Shown one piece after another: positions 11,728-23,072 of a stretch of 64,000 nucleotides of DNA (its first letter is position 1; each line of letters opens with the position of its first letter). Location of the stretch: contig WIDE01000029.1 in assembly GCA_015039315.1 (NCBI GenBank), positions 1 to 64,000 on the forward strand. The letters are read 5' to 3'. The stretch is from Clavulina sp. PMI_390 (lineage: Eukaryota > Basidiomycota > Agaricomycetes > Cantharellales > Hydnaceae). The translations under genes and the position numbers were made by a program. A model generated the notes under the pieces. It was not told the origin of the DNA. It saw only the letters and a list, made by a program, of their open reading frames with translations, and did no database searches.

Positions 11728-13182
11728 TCAGTTAGCTATGCGAGCGTGGCTTACGCGAGGCCATATGAAGCTTTTTCCTCCTTCAGGACCCTCGCTTGGG
11801 TCGTCGTAGGGAACATAGGGTCCTCGTCTCGCCAACGGGTGCGTCAAAGTCACATCTTCGTCTTCAGGATACGGAGGATTGATGAGGAGCCATTCAGCAT
11901 CATACCAAGCAATTGTTGCTCTCAGTGACCACCGCACATACCTAAGTCTTGTATGAGTTTCAAGACTTGCGCCTTTGCCGCACCTTCCAATCGTTCAGCG
12001 CGGTCGGCAGCGATGGCAGATCCGAAGATGCGCGCTAAGACAAGCACCAAAATTGAGCATGGCATCGTCACCCTGAATATCATGTTGTCATCCGTGACGA
12101 CTGCGATCCAAAGAGTCACCATCCCCATCAGTAAGATTAGGTTGATGAGGACGCCTAAGGTTTGATGATGCGGGCCGACGAGGTTCTCTGACGAGTCTTG
12201 AGCAGCAAAAAGCGCGAAGATGGCTGAGGTGATGCTCTTTTCCTCTTGAACAGGACTCTCCNNNNNNNNNNNNNNNNNNNNNNNNNNNNNNNNNNNNNNN
12301 NNNNNNNNNNNNNNNNNNNNNNNNNNNNNNNNNNNNNNNNNNNNNNNNNNNNNNNNNNNNNNNNNNNNNNNNNNNNNNNNNNNNNNNNNNNNNNNNNNNN
12401 NNNNNNNNNNNNNNNNNNNNNNNNNNNNNNNNNNNNNNNNNNNNNNNNNNNNNNNNNNNNNNNNNNNNNNNNNNNNNNNNNNNNNNNNNNNNNNNNNNNN
12501 NNNNNNNNNNNNNNNNNNNNNNNNNNNNNNNNNNNNNNNNNNNNNNNNNNNNNNNNNNNNNNNNNNNNNNNNNNNNNNNNNNNNNNNNNNNNNNNNNNNN
12601 NNNNNNNNNNNNNNNNNNNNNNNNNNNNNNNNNNNNNNNNNNNNNNNNNNNNNNNNNNNNNNNNNNNNNNNNNNNNNNNNNNNNNNNNNNNNNNNNNNNN
12701 NNNNNNNNNNNNNNNNNNNNNTTTCGAACTGAGGGGGAGGTGGTCGCTGATAACACCCAATCGCAGAATTGTGCGTCGGACATATATCCAACTCTGAACC
12801 CATCTGGGAGATGAGTAGCATGAAGATTGGCGCCAGCTGTCAAGGGAAAGCATGGGTCAGCTTTCGCGAATGATTTCAAATATGGGGATAAAAACATACG
12901 CGTGTTGGGAGTGTTGCAAAACCGAGTCCGGTCAGCCCCTCCGAAGCCTGGTCTCGATCGCCAATACAGAGGAAGCGAAGGTGAAGCAGGATGTGTCGTA
13001 CTGATTGGGTGCTCCATGACAGAAGCTCGTGTTGGCGGAGCGGCGCCAGATGAGGATGACAGAGGGCACATGAAATCTCGATTGGGGTCAAGGGGAGCAA
13101 AAGGTGTGTTGTTCATCACATAGCCAGCCACAGGTGAGGCTGAAAATCTGGTTGGTCCGCTAGTTTGTGGAGGGGAAGGCAT
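11728..13182 (-). CDS. Membrane protein interrupted by assembly gap
   Basis: A minus-strand gene reads MPSPPQTSGPTRFSAS at 13182, continues with a Pro/Ser-rich stretch, has a plausible intron (GTATGT donor near 12902, TTGACAG acceptor near 12837), then enters 460 N. Beyond the gap the frame shows two hydrophobic helices (LGVLINLILLMGMVTLWIAVV and a second around ILVLVLARIFGSA), then a basic helix and, after a GTATGT donor near 11943, a hydrophilic tail. The general plan recalls fungal integral-membrane proteins with a long N-terminal low-complexity region. The 3' end and the middle are not known. The gene is not obviously a relative of members A-C. Confidence 0.45.
12262..12721. other. Assembly gap (460 N)
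   Basis: Run of 460 unknown bases inside the membrane-protein gene at 11728-13182. Confidence 0.99.
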
Positions 13183-14025
13183 GTCTTAGAACCTACGGCA
13201 GCCTCGTCAGTCAAACCAGGAGCATCGATGTTTGACAACCTCGCACCTGAAATGTTGGCGATTACTACACCATCTTCGCCGAACGTGCATAAAAGGGATA
13301 TCAGAGACAGAGATATTACGAGTAATGCCTCCAGAGAAAACGTAGGAAGTGGTAGCCGCCGAGGAGCTCAACCGGGTTCGAACGCGCACAACTCTGACGC
13401 GACAGACTGGAATTCCGAGAGTTGCGTTCACATGTCACTGTCAGGGAGCGCATGGCTTCTTAATTTGGTCTATACACTGCTTTGCACTGCATCGATTCAT
13501 TGGAAGTGTCGGGAAAAGGCTGGTCGCTTGATCGAGGAGGGTGCCCGAATTGAGTCGGAAGTTTGGCCGAGGCTTGCGTTTCCGAGATTACGTAACATTT
13601 CACCTTAAAAGGAAATACTTGGCGCCTGCAGACTATTTCCGCAGACAGCCTCCATTGGGGTAGAAGGGGAGTCACACCTTGCATCTGTCAGTCTGTCATA
13701 TCTCCTCGAACCGGATTTGCACGAATCAGCATCACTGGTGAATCTGAAAACGGCAGGTCACCCCAGGTTTGGGGTCTCAAGCGTGCAGTAAATCAGCTAC
13801 GCGGCTCCTAATAGACGGCAAAAGTGAGCTCAGAAGGCTTCTTCTTGGATTCTCCAGCATCATGTGTTGTTCTCTGTCTGAAGAATCCGAAAGACCCGAA
13901 AGAAACTACTGCTGCACCACTAGTTGCGCCCTGACACTCCTCAAAGTCAGGTAAATGGTGCTCAGAACCTCACTACCACGAAAGTCATGCAAATCAATAT
14001 GACCCACCCCCTCGAAATAGCGACT
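13183..14025. other. Intergenic stretch
   Basis: Divergent interval between the membrane gene and F2. Open frames on both strands (13165-13608 plus, 13460-13684 minus) lack motifs and are not called. Confidence 0.4.
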
Positions 14026-15753
14026 ATGAAGGACGGTGTCGATGCTTTGCCTTCTTCGGGTCCCCTTTGGTTCCATAGAATCAATTTTGACAGCCTTTTC
14101 GCCATCATCTTTTGGCTTGATCCTCTGTCGGTTCTCCAGCTTAGTTTGGTAAGTTTGTCCCTCAAGGACTTTCGGCTCGAGGAATGTATAGTGGGAAACT
14201 AAGTAGAGCTTGTTTCCCTGTCCAAACATCATAGACGTGTAAATTCCTTCAAGATGCGATCGGTAACAACACTCTTATCTGGAGGCATATCTTGCGCGGC
14301 GTCTGTGAGAAGCAGGGCATTGCTCCGCACTCCTTTTCTGAGCCGTCGACAAATGACATGAAACGTCTCTCGACTTGCCCAAATCGCCTTGTTAGTCTGT
14401 TCCGAGACCCCACCCGACAACTCAATGCAACATTGAAGCAACTCGTCCTCGATTTCGGAGTCGTTCTTCCCGCTGAAAGCGATGGTATCAAACAGGATGT
14501 TGAATATTTGACCCCCTATCTCCTTCCTGGAGGCAGGTGGATGCTCTCTGGGATTATCAATAACACAGAGCGCTCGACTTACCTCCTCTGTTGGGATCGA
14601 ATCGCGTCTCACATTGATGGGTCTCCCCTAAGACCTGTAACGGCGTTCAAATGGAAGGAGCAGAGGCCACAGCATAAAACAGACTGGCTAAAAACCCAGC
14701 TGTATAGCACTGAGGCTGTAACTATAGCATGCTCGCTGTGCAATTGGACAGGGTAAGAAGCTTGAATCTATATGACGACTCTGGTCCATTTATACAGACC
14801 CGATAGGAATGGCCCTACGCATCGAATCCTTTGTCTGGCATGGGGCATCACCGCCGATGTGCCGCTCCTTGGGCATATCAGTCAGTTTGATGAGGATCCT
14901 CATCACGATGGATCTTCTGGCTTTCGAGTGCACGATATCTATGGTGACTATATGATCTTCTCCCGCTTTCGCTCCATTGTTATCTGGAACTGGAAAGAGA
15001 ATCTCGTCGGAAGGATAGACGATGAGGACGATGAATGGGTGAGAGTCTCGTTCTACCCGACGTCAGGGTTACTAACGGCGCAGCATCTACTCCACTCTCT
15101 AGAACAACGATGAGATACGTCTCTCACTCACGGCTGCTCCCCCTTATATCTTCATTATCGCTCCCAAGACCAAAAGAATTGTCATCTTGCAAATCCCTCG
15201 ACTTCATCGCATGGAAAGCCAAGAGTCTTACACACCTCTCGATCCGGTTTCCAAAGCGTCCCACCCCTTCCCAGATGAGATAGAGACGGTGGGGAGGTCT
15301 AGTATCCTTGTTTTTCAAAAATGGAAAAATCCATCTCTTCGTCTTGGATTCGCTATCTTTGCGATTGGCGGAACTTGGGAGGCTGAGTATTCTGTTTCCT
15401 ATCTCTTGTCAATTCGTGGCACAGCTTCTCCCTTTTGTTCTCAACAACTCGGCCCCGAAGTCTTGGGTGGTAATTCTGACGGAGCTGGGGTAATATTTGA
15501 GCCAGAAGGAGGGATTCTCTTTGCAGAAACTTCAGGCCCGTGGGACATTAACCCAAGCTATCTGCGAGCCACCTTTTACCCCTTTGAATCGGAGTATCGC
15601 CCTGGATTGCCAGTAGCGCATGGCCAGAATCTGCCACTGATGCATAATGGCTTTTTGGGTAGTTTATGTTTCGTCTCTGGAATGGCCCTATCAAGGGAAA
15701 CGTATCGCGGCGATCAGCGGAATACGAAACTCGTTGGTGTCGTCTCTTTTTAA
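14026..15753 (+). CDS. F-box/propeller-like protein F2
   Basis: Four exons: 14026-14148, 14235-14752, 14798-15038, 15103-15753 (1533 nt, 510 aa). The start at 14026 (MKDGVDAL) is chosen because its surroundings, GAAATAGCGACTATGA, recur at the start of F3; an in-frame Met at 13999 is an alternative. The F-box-like part is INFDSLFAIIFWLDPLS plus TCKFLQDAIGNNTLIWRHIL. Later blocks are LLPGGRWMLSG, IYGDYMIFSRF..VIWNWKENLVG and YIFIIAPKTKRIVILQIPRL. It opens a tandem row of three genes in the same direction with 0.6-0.7 kb spacing. Expected role: SCF substrate receptor in cytosol or nucleus, by inference from the F-box only. Confidence 0.72.
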
Positions 15754-16485
15754 TCATGAGACTTTCAGTCATCTCACGTTCGGGTGATTGCTGTACCGCA
15801 GTAACATCATACATACCTTGATTACTTCCAATGAGATACTTTCAGTACGAGACACAGGATTTTTGTAATGTTGCAAAGGTTGTTCCCACCTTGGCCTATC
15901 TTTGAAAAAAAAAATCAATGTAGTACAATGATAATGCAAAAGAGAATTACCTCTGATTCTGTTTGTCACCCCGCTAACCACACCCAACAGCCAAAATTCG
16001 CCCAATGCGACCGTTGCCTCCAATGAAAAAAGTACATCGAGGTTTCGAGAATTTGAGGAAGGCAAATCACTGAAACCTGGCTGTTAAGACCGTTCCAACG
16101 CCTGAATGACGCGAAAGTTGGTCTGATTCAGGTTTGCACATCCGTCTGCCACACTCAAAGCTCCCACGATCCTCACCCGACAGAAAATAAAACTTCAGCT
16201 TCTGTTGAGTGTTGCTCAATAAAGCCTTAGCCGGTCCAGGCCCAACACGTACCCTTCTCTCTGGCGGGGTCTGTGCCATAATTGCTGGGGAATTTCAAGC
16301 GTCCGATAATCAGCGTGGGAAAGCGTCTCTTGACCACGACGAGGAATCCAAACACTGCAAAAGTGCGTTCATAAGGTCCCTGCTTAGCCCCCCTGCCAGC
16401 GCACACAGCCATTTGGCTGAAGATCCATACTGGACCTAAGCAAGATAACAAAACAGATTAGGACCGTTCCCCTGAAATAGCGACT
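15754..16485. other. Intergenic stretch between F2 and F3
   Basis: No gene. The last 20 bases before the F3 start resemble those before the F2 start, pointing to duplicated promoter DNA. Confidence 0.5.
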
Positions 16486-18268
16486 ATGAGGAAGGACATC
16501 TCCGCCACTTCTTCCTCCGCCACTTCTTCCTCAGGACCTCTTTCGCTTGAGAAAATCAGCTCCGACGTTTTACTTGATATCGTCTCCTGGCTTGATCCTT
16601 TATCGATTCTCAACCTGAGTTGGGTCCGTTGAATCCTTTCCGATCGCCCGCGAATTCTATGGGTAGATGGAAGATGGAACTGATCCTGGCTCAAATTTTA
16701 CCCCACCCCCCAAAACTTACGCTTATAGACATGCAAAGCGCTCGAGGCTTCCGTTGGCTGTGACAATTTCCTCTGGCGCCGTGCTTTTCGCAATATTTCC
16801 GTCGAATATTGCCTTGCCCCACACTCATATCCTCCGCTCTCGATAAACGATCTGAAACGCATCTCTACGCGCCCAGATCGCCTTTTCAAGGCTATTAGAG
16901 ACCCTAAGCGACCTCTCCATGCGACGATGAGAAGATATACTCTCAATTATGGGGGCTCATTGGTTGATCGCAACGTCACGATCACTCCAAACACCAACGA
17001 GCTCATGCCATATCTCCTTCCAGGAGGGAGGTGGCTCTTATCAGGGATTATCGATCACGACAACGCATCAACTCACCTCTTCTGTTGGGACCTTGCATCA
17101 TGTATCGATAACTCTCCACTTCAACCTGCTGCAGCCTTAGTGTGGGAGGGCATGGAGCCAGTTAATTCCGAGGCCTGGATAGACACCCAGCTACACGAAT
17201 CCAAGGTGGTACGTCTGGCCTTCGCGTTCAACATTTGTAAACTGTAAGAATTTCGACCGCGGCAACACAAGATGTTTAATTCCCTGACATGAATTCTCTC
17301 ACCAGGAATACCACGGTCTACGAAATTGTTTCTTTGAGCTGGGGGGCCGAAACCACTGCGCCACTTCTCGAACGCGTCGCTCAATTCGAGATGCAGATCT
17401 CAGATTTTGATAGCTACGAAATTGAGGGTGACTATATGGTCTTTTCCACTCCTAGTGCGTTTATTTTTTGGAATTGGAAAGATAACCTGGTCGGAACCTT
17501 GAAAAAACCTGAGAAGCAAGATTGGGTACGAGAACTACTCTGCTCCCATGTATCTCGTTGCATACTCTGATCATTGTCGGCTAGGGGTCCTCATTTACGT
17601 TGATACCGCCCCATCTTTTCATATTCCCTGAGGAGATGAGGGAAGTGCTCGTTTTAGAGATTCCTCAACTCCATCTGGCGGGGAGCAAAAAATCATTTCA
17701 GCCCATCTCTCCCACTTCTTGGATCTCACATCGCCTTCTCGACGAGATTCCACAGCTGGAGGGCTCATGCATATTTGTTCTGGAAAGCTGGAAGCCTCCC
17801 TCCTGGCGATCTGGAATCGTTGTACTCATGATACAACGACCCTACGATGCGGGTTGGAATCTCTTCTACGTTCTCTCGCTCCGTGGCGCGGCTCCTCCCG
17901 TCTATTGGCTTCAGCAGAATATGTGGATCATGACCAGCTATCGCGACTACGATTGCGCATTGCTAGCGAGTGGCCCAGTGAAGGGGATGATCAAAATCGA
18001 CCATTACTCGCCCTGGGATATCATTGACGACCAGTTAACTTCGTACTACTTCCCGTTTACAGAAGATGGCATCTTCGCTCAGCCTACGGAGCGGGCGCTA
18101 GTAAAGCCCTGGGATCATGAGCAGGGCTCGATGGGCCCCCTCTGTCTCGTCTCGGGTACTGCGCTTCTGAGGGAGGAAGCAGATTTTGAGACGGATTCAT
18201 ATAACCGAGGCATTGAAGTCTGGTATTTTGATTCAGAATACCCTGAAAATATGGCACCTGTGGTGTGA
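16486..18268 (+). CDS. F-box/propeller-like protein F3
   Basis: Four exons: 16486-16623, 16729-17243, 17306-17525, 17585-18268 (1557 nt, 518 aa). The N-terminus has a Ser/Thr/Ala-rich leader produced by a 15-bp tandem duplication, then the F-box-like block ISSDVLLDIVSWLDPLSILN and, in exon 2, TCKALEASVGCDNFLWRRAF. Propeller-type blocks follow: LLPGGRWLLSG..HLFCWD, IEGDYMVFSTP..FWNWKDNLVG and PHLFIFPEEMREVLVLEIPQL. Intron positions and phases are those of the family. The first intron uses a weaker donor (GTCCGT). Neighbours F2 and F4 point the same way, so this looks like a tandem duplication product rather than an operon. Confidence 0.72.
16501..16530 (+). repeat. 15-bp tandem duplication in F3 exon 1
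   Basis: The unit TCCGCCACTTCTTCC occurs twice in direct succession and encodes a doubled SATSS in the F3 leader. Confidence 0.9.
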
Positions 18269-18871
18269 TGCGCCATCCTGTGTACGTCACCCTTATATCG
18301 ATGTAGTAACTAAGATGCATGGTTCTAATACTTCTGTCATTCATCCAGCCCGATTTTACGGATGCGCGGTACCTACCATATTATTATAGAACGAATTCTT
18401 CTAAACTCAGTATTCACTCCAAACACGACAAAGATCCATAAACCCACTTCCCGGTTTTGGAGGATGATATCAAGCATGTCACGTTCTGGAGTGGTCGAGT
18501 TATTCATTATTTTCCTTCCTAAACTTTACAACACGAGCCTGTTAGTCTCTAACCACCGCAATGTAAATACTATCTACATTACAGCTCCATCTGGTCCACT
18601 CTGGCTGCGAACCCGATTTTGAAGACATACTCCATTATTGTCGGGCTACACCTGCTTGCCAACATTATAACTGGGCTTGGTTCGTTTAATCATTCTTCCA
18701 CGATCTTTTGCGGAAGACACCAGCACAGTAAAAGAAGAGAATGAACAACCCATGGCAGAGCCGATCTATGGCTTCTTATTTGGTAGTCGAACTTATCATT
18801 GTTATTCATTGTTAGCCTGCGCTGAGTTGACCATATATCTCAGTTTACTGAGCTGCTGGTCGCGAGTCACG
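18269..18871. other. Intergenic stretch between F3 and F4
   Basis: No gene supported. An in-frame Met at 18677 upstream of F4 would give a longer, hydrophobic leader absent from the paralogues and is not used. Confidence 0.45.
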
Positions 18872-20681
18872 ATGATGGATAATCATAATCTCGTGGCGCT
18901 TCCCAGTGATCGACTAGGTCTGCAGGACATCACTATTGATCTTCTGCTCCTGATTGTCTCGTGGCTTGACCCGATCTCGACGCTTCGCTTGAGTTTGGTC
19001 TGTCAATTGTTTGTTCCTCTGAATCGACTCTGCTAACAGTAAAACCCCAACCCCGCATTCTGATTGAAAAACTTAGACCTGTACAAAACTTCAACGTACA
19101 ATCGGTAGGGATGCTGTCGTCTGGCGACATGCCTTGCGCGACATCTCCATCGGCCATTACCTTGCCCCACACTCCCTCCACGACCTTTCAATCGACGATA
19201 TGAAGCGCTTATCTACGCAAGCCAGTCACCTTATTAAGTCCTTCAGAGATCCGGGACAGCGTCTTCATGAAATGGCGAGGAAAGTCTACGTACTTGGGTA
19301 TCGCACAGTACTCTCTCCCGGCTCCGACAGCGATTCCGATATAACATTTGCGACCGACCATCTCGATCCCCATCTCCTCCCAGGTGGTAGATGGATCCTA
19401 TCTGGAATCATGGACGATATGACCCCAGCGACTCATCTCTTCTGTTGGGATCTTGCCTCATACGTTGATGGATCTCCGCAGCAACCTGCCGCCGCCTATA
19501 CGTGGGAGGGCCAGAGCCTGACTGATCAGATTTCTTGGATAAAAACTCAGTTTTATAGCCCAAAATCCGTAACCCTGGCCATCTCGCTGTCTGAAATAAA
19601 TCAGTAAGCACCTTAACTCCGCTGGCACGAGTTGGCAACTTGATAAAACGCATAATTGAGCGTAATTTACTTTTTTTTTCATACACTAGGATCTTTGACG
19701 TTCTCTGCTTGAGCTGGGAATCAGGCACAGCCACGCCACTCATTGAACACATTGCTCGATTTGAGGATCGTAATGAATACACCGAATTCCAGCCTGTTGA
19801 AAGTTGGGACCTCCAAGGCAATTATCTAATATTTTCTACAGTATCTTGTATTATTACATGGAACTGGAAAGAGAACCTGATTGGTAAAATAAAGCGACCG
19901 GATTCTGATACGGTAAGCTGTGATTGGGCAGGCGGCCACATTTGCACATCACTGACCTTGCGACCCCTAGTCTGTCATTTCCCATTGGTGCTCCTCATTC
20001 ACATTGATACCCCCTTACCTCTACATATTCCCTCGCAATATGAGAGAAATCACCATCGTGGAAATCCCTAAACTTCATCCAATGGGGAGTAAAGAGTCTT
20101 TTGAGCTCGTCCAACCAGTTGCCACAATTTCATACCCCTTTCTGGAGGGAATTAGAGGGTTTCCATTCTCAGGTTTATATATTCTAGAGGGATGGAAACC
20201 CCCAGCCTTACGCTCTGGAATCGCCATACTCAGGCTCATTCCATCCAATGAGGATCGCGAGGAGCTGTTTTACACCATCTCCCTCCGCGGCACAGCTGCT
20301 CCCAAGCATGCGCCTCAAATAACTGAAATATTCATCAGAGATCAGCAACACGCTGACTGCGCACAGTTTGTGGACGAGCCTGGGAGAGGTATAATCATGC
20401 TCATGGACATGCCGACCAAAAGGGAAGACCCACGGATCATATCAAACTTCTTTCCCTTCATGGCGGAAGATGGCAACTTTGGCCAGCCCGTTAAACGGGA
20501 GCTTTCTTCGCCGTCCTCAGATAATTGGGGTCCATTGGGTCCCCTCTGTCTAGTCTCGGGTAAAGCAGTCTTCCAGGAGGCACGACAAGGGCCTGATCCA
20601 CGGACGATGACCGTTATGATTGCGTATTTCGATCATGATGATACTGAACGCTCCGATGACCTGGCTTCGGGAGCTAATTGA
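18872..20681 (+). CDS. F-box/propeller-like protein F4
   Basis: Four exons: 18872-18997, 19077-19603, 19690-19912, 19971-20681 (1587 nt, 528 aa). The start is MMDNHNLVALP. F-box-like block: ITIDLLLLIVSWLDPISTLR, then TCTKLQRTIGRDAVVWRHAL. Later blocks: HLLPGGRWILSG..HLFCWD, LQGNYLIFSTV..ITWNWKENLIG, PYLYIFPRNMREITIVEIPKL. It is the last of the tandem trio F2-F4 and keeps the family intron layout, which supports the model strongly. The C-terminus is the longest of the family, with an acidic tail. The function is inferred only from the F-box: recruitment of a target to an SCF ubiquitin ligase. Confidence 0.72.
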
Positions 20682-21316
20682 TTATTCCTTGTACAAATTA
20701 GTTACTGGATGTTGTCAAACCTATCTCCATGTACGATATGGAGAGACTAGCACCGAATTCTCATCTCACAATTCTTAGGGCAATCGCGACGTTCGAGAGA
20801 GCTGACACGCAGACCTCCACAGCCAGGACAGGAGTCGATGTCGTTTTGGTGAATAATTTTCATCATCATTCTCAGAATGAATCTACTCAAAACACAAGAA
20901 CGGTTTGCGGGCGCGTCGTAAATAAAACAGAATGAATAAATAGAGGAAAACGAGTGGACAGCAGCCGTCGCGGGGAGACAACCGCCATGAAAGAGTGGAC
21001 GCGTCGCGATGATTGTCGAGGGGAGAGAGAAGGCGGCGCAAGGGAGGAAAGGTATAGATGACACGCAGGCAAGAGGAGGAGAGAAGGGGGGTAAATAAGG
21101 ATACCCAAGAAGAGTCGAGGAGGTAGTACACATCACGGGGTTTTAGGGGTATTACTGTATGTAATCAGGGACAGACAGAAAATAGAGCAGACGAAGGGTG
21201 AAAAAACCACAAGCAACCAGAACAGAAATGAATATTCTGCAGAAGAAGAAGAAAAAACAGCTACGACAACAACACACGTAATAGAAAAGATGTGAATCTA
21301 AGGGAGGGAAGGTGCC
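20682..21316. other. Convergent intergenic stretch
   Basis: 3' flanks of F4 (plus) and of the Ser/Thr-rich membrane gene (minus). No gene seen. Confidence 0.5.
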
Positions 21317-22800
21317 TTAGATTCCACCGTACGCGTCGTCACCGTGGCCGTGGCCGTACGCCTGGTTGTGGTACGCCATCTGAGGGTTCGGGTCGACGGG
21401 CGAGCCGGAGCGAGTGGTGTGGCTCGGGGCACCACCATACGCGTTGCCGCTGAGGTTACGACCAGGAGGCGAGTTGCGACCGCCCTCAGCAGCGTACTGA
21501 CCACCACCATTCTGAGCAGTAAGCGCAACAGCGGGGACCTCAAGCTGGCGTGCAAGGTCAGAGTATTTGTGATCCTCATGGTGGCCCTGGTCATAGTAGC
21601 CGTCCGCAGGGTGCTGATCATACTGGGGCTGCTGGTCGTACTGGTTCTGCTGATCATAGTATCCTCCATGTTGCTGCTGGTGGCCACCACCGTACTGGTT
21701 GTTATAGCCGTCGTCGTATTGTTGCTGATGACCTCCGTAACCACCATATTGCGTGGGAGGGTAGGCAGCAGTCTGCGCCATTTCCGGCTCGCGGGGGTTC
21801 TGATCAAGGCCCATGTTGGCACGCGCGAGCGCCATGGCATTGCGAGAGCCGACGACTGGCCGGTTGCCGATCTCGTCGGGCAACGCAATGCTGTTGCGCA
21901 TGAACGAGGCACGGTTTGTCCAGTCATCGATTCCACGGTCGCGCTTCGTGCGCATCTTGCGACGCTGTGAACGAGAGGAGAAAATCCCATACAGAAAGAG
22001 AGGAGATGTGGAGAGAGGGGAGAAGAGGATCACAGGAGTTTCGAAGTCAGTCACGCGGTCCAGAACTTGGGGTCAATTCATTCCGACAAAGGCTACCATA
22101 TGGGCGCGCAAAGTTCGCGCAACAGGGTAGGATGGAAGAAATTTGGAGGAAGCAAAGCAAGAGAAAGACTCACGATGAAGAAGAAGAAGATGAGGACGGC
22201 AATAACACCGGCGATGCAACCAAAGACGATGCCAGCGACCTTGCCGCCAGAGGAGCTCGTAGCGCCGGTCGAGTTGTTGCTAGGATCAACAGTGGAGGTA
22301 GACTGGGCAGAGGTCGTGGTGGAGCTCGTGTCAAAGCCAAAGACCGTGGTGGTGGTGGTCTGCTGGACATTGGTCATCGTGGTGGGCACGGCATTGGAGG
22401 TGGTGGTAGTCGAGGTGGAGGTAGACGTGCTCGAGCTCGAGGTAGTAGAAGACGAGGAAGTGGTCGAGCTCGACGACGATGTGGTGCTAGTGGTCGAGGA
22501 GTGGGTGGAGGTGCTCGAGGGTGAGCTAGTGGTCGTGGTGGATGTCGAGGTGTGGATCTCGGATGAGGTCGTACTGGTGGTAGATGTTCCACCGACGACG
22601 CTCCCTGAATGCGATCAACAACGAGTGTGGGGTAGCATCGGTCGTCGTTGTCAGTGGCAGTTGGCGGGCGGGCTCGGGCATATATCGCGAAGCTTACCTC
22701 CAGGTCCACCTCCAGGATTCGCAGGGGCGCCGGGAGCGTTGGGGCCCACACGCTTGTGGACCATCTTGCGGTTCTGATTCTGGAACGAGTCGTGCGACAT
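21317..22800 (-). CDS. Single-pass membrane protein with Ser/Thr-rich stalk
   Basis: Three exons: 22800-22698, 22604-22174, 21964-21317 (1182 nt, 393 aa). In order: a short basic, Gly/Pro-rich N-terminus (MSHDSFQNQNRK), about 110 residues almost purely Ser and Thr as in heavily O-mannosylated stalks, a hydrophobic helix (VAGIVFGCIAGVIAVLIFFFF), a basic stop-transfer stretch (RRKMRTKRDRG), and a cytosolic tail rich in Tyr, Gln, Gly, Asp and His. The plan resembles fungal Mid2/Wsc-type cell-wall stress sensors, and the stalk-TM-tail order would place the stalk outside. The N-terminus shows no hydrophobic signal peptide, which is odd for that topology. No WSC Cys domain is present. The call is by architecture, not homology. 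Confidence 0.7.
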
Positions 22801-22997
22801 GATTGTCAAGTAGAACGAATGAACGTGGAGTCGACGATAAAGCAAAAGAGAGTGACGAGAGAGAGACACGAGAGAGCGCGAGTCGGACGACGACGAGCAA
22901 GGTGATGGCCGGAACCTGACAGGCAACAACCGGCGCTTAGAGGGCCCAGATCAAAAAACGCGCAAGTTCCCACGCCCCCACTCACGGAAGCCCATTC

Positions 22998-23014
22998 ACC
23001 AACTTGAGACATCG
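22998..23014 (+). promoter_or_regulatory. 17-bp motif shared by the two BRCT-like gene promoters
   Basis: ACCAACTTGAGACATCG lies 75 bp before the start of the first BRCT-like gene and recurs identically at 25058-25074 before the second. It may be a conserved regulatory site or simply remaining duplicate sequence. Confidence 0.5.
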
Positions 23015-23072
23015 GAACAACACCCGTCAACAGCCAATCAAACCTTTTTCGACTCTGACTATCACTATCACT

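Noticed and set aside
13375..13383. GGTTCGAAC, like the B-box of a tRNA gene
   Set aside because: No matching A-box or cloverleaf arms could be found around it.
13165..13608. 147-codon plus-strand open frame
   Set aside because: Overlaps the start of a minus-strand gene, has biased composition without any domain, and no splice support.
18677..18871. N-terminal extension of F4 from an upstream Met
   Set aside because: It would add a hydrophobic leader absent from every paralogue; the start at 18872 matches the family length.
21344..22524. Long plus-strand open frames rich in Val and Arg
   Set aside because: They are mirror images of the Ser/Thr- and Gln/Tyr-rich minus-strand protein; the composition is explained by antisense reading.
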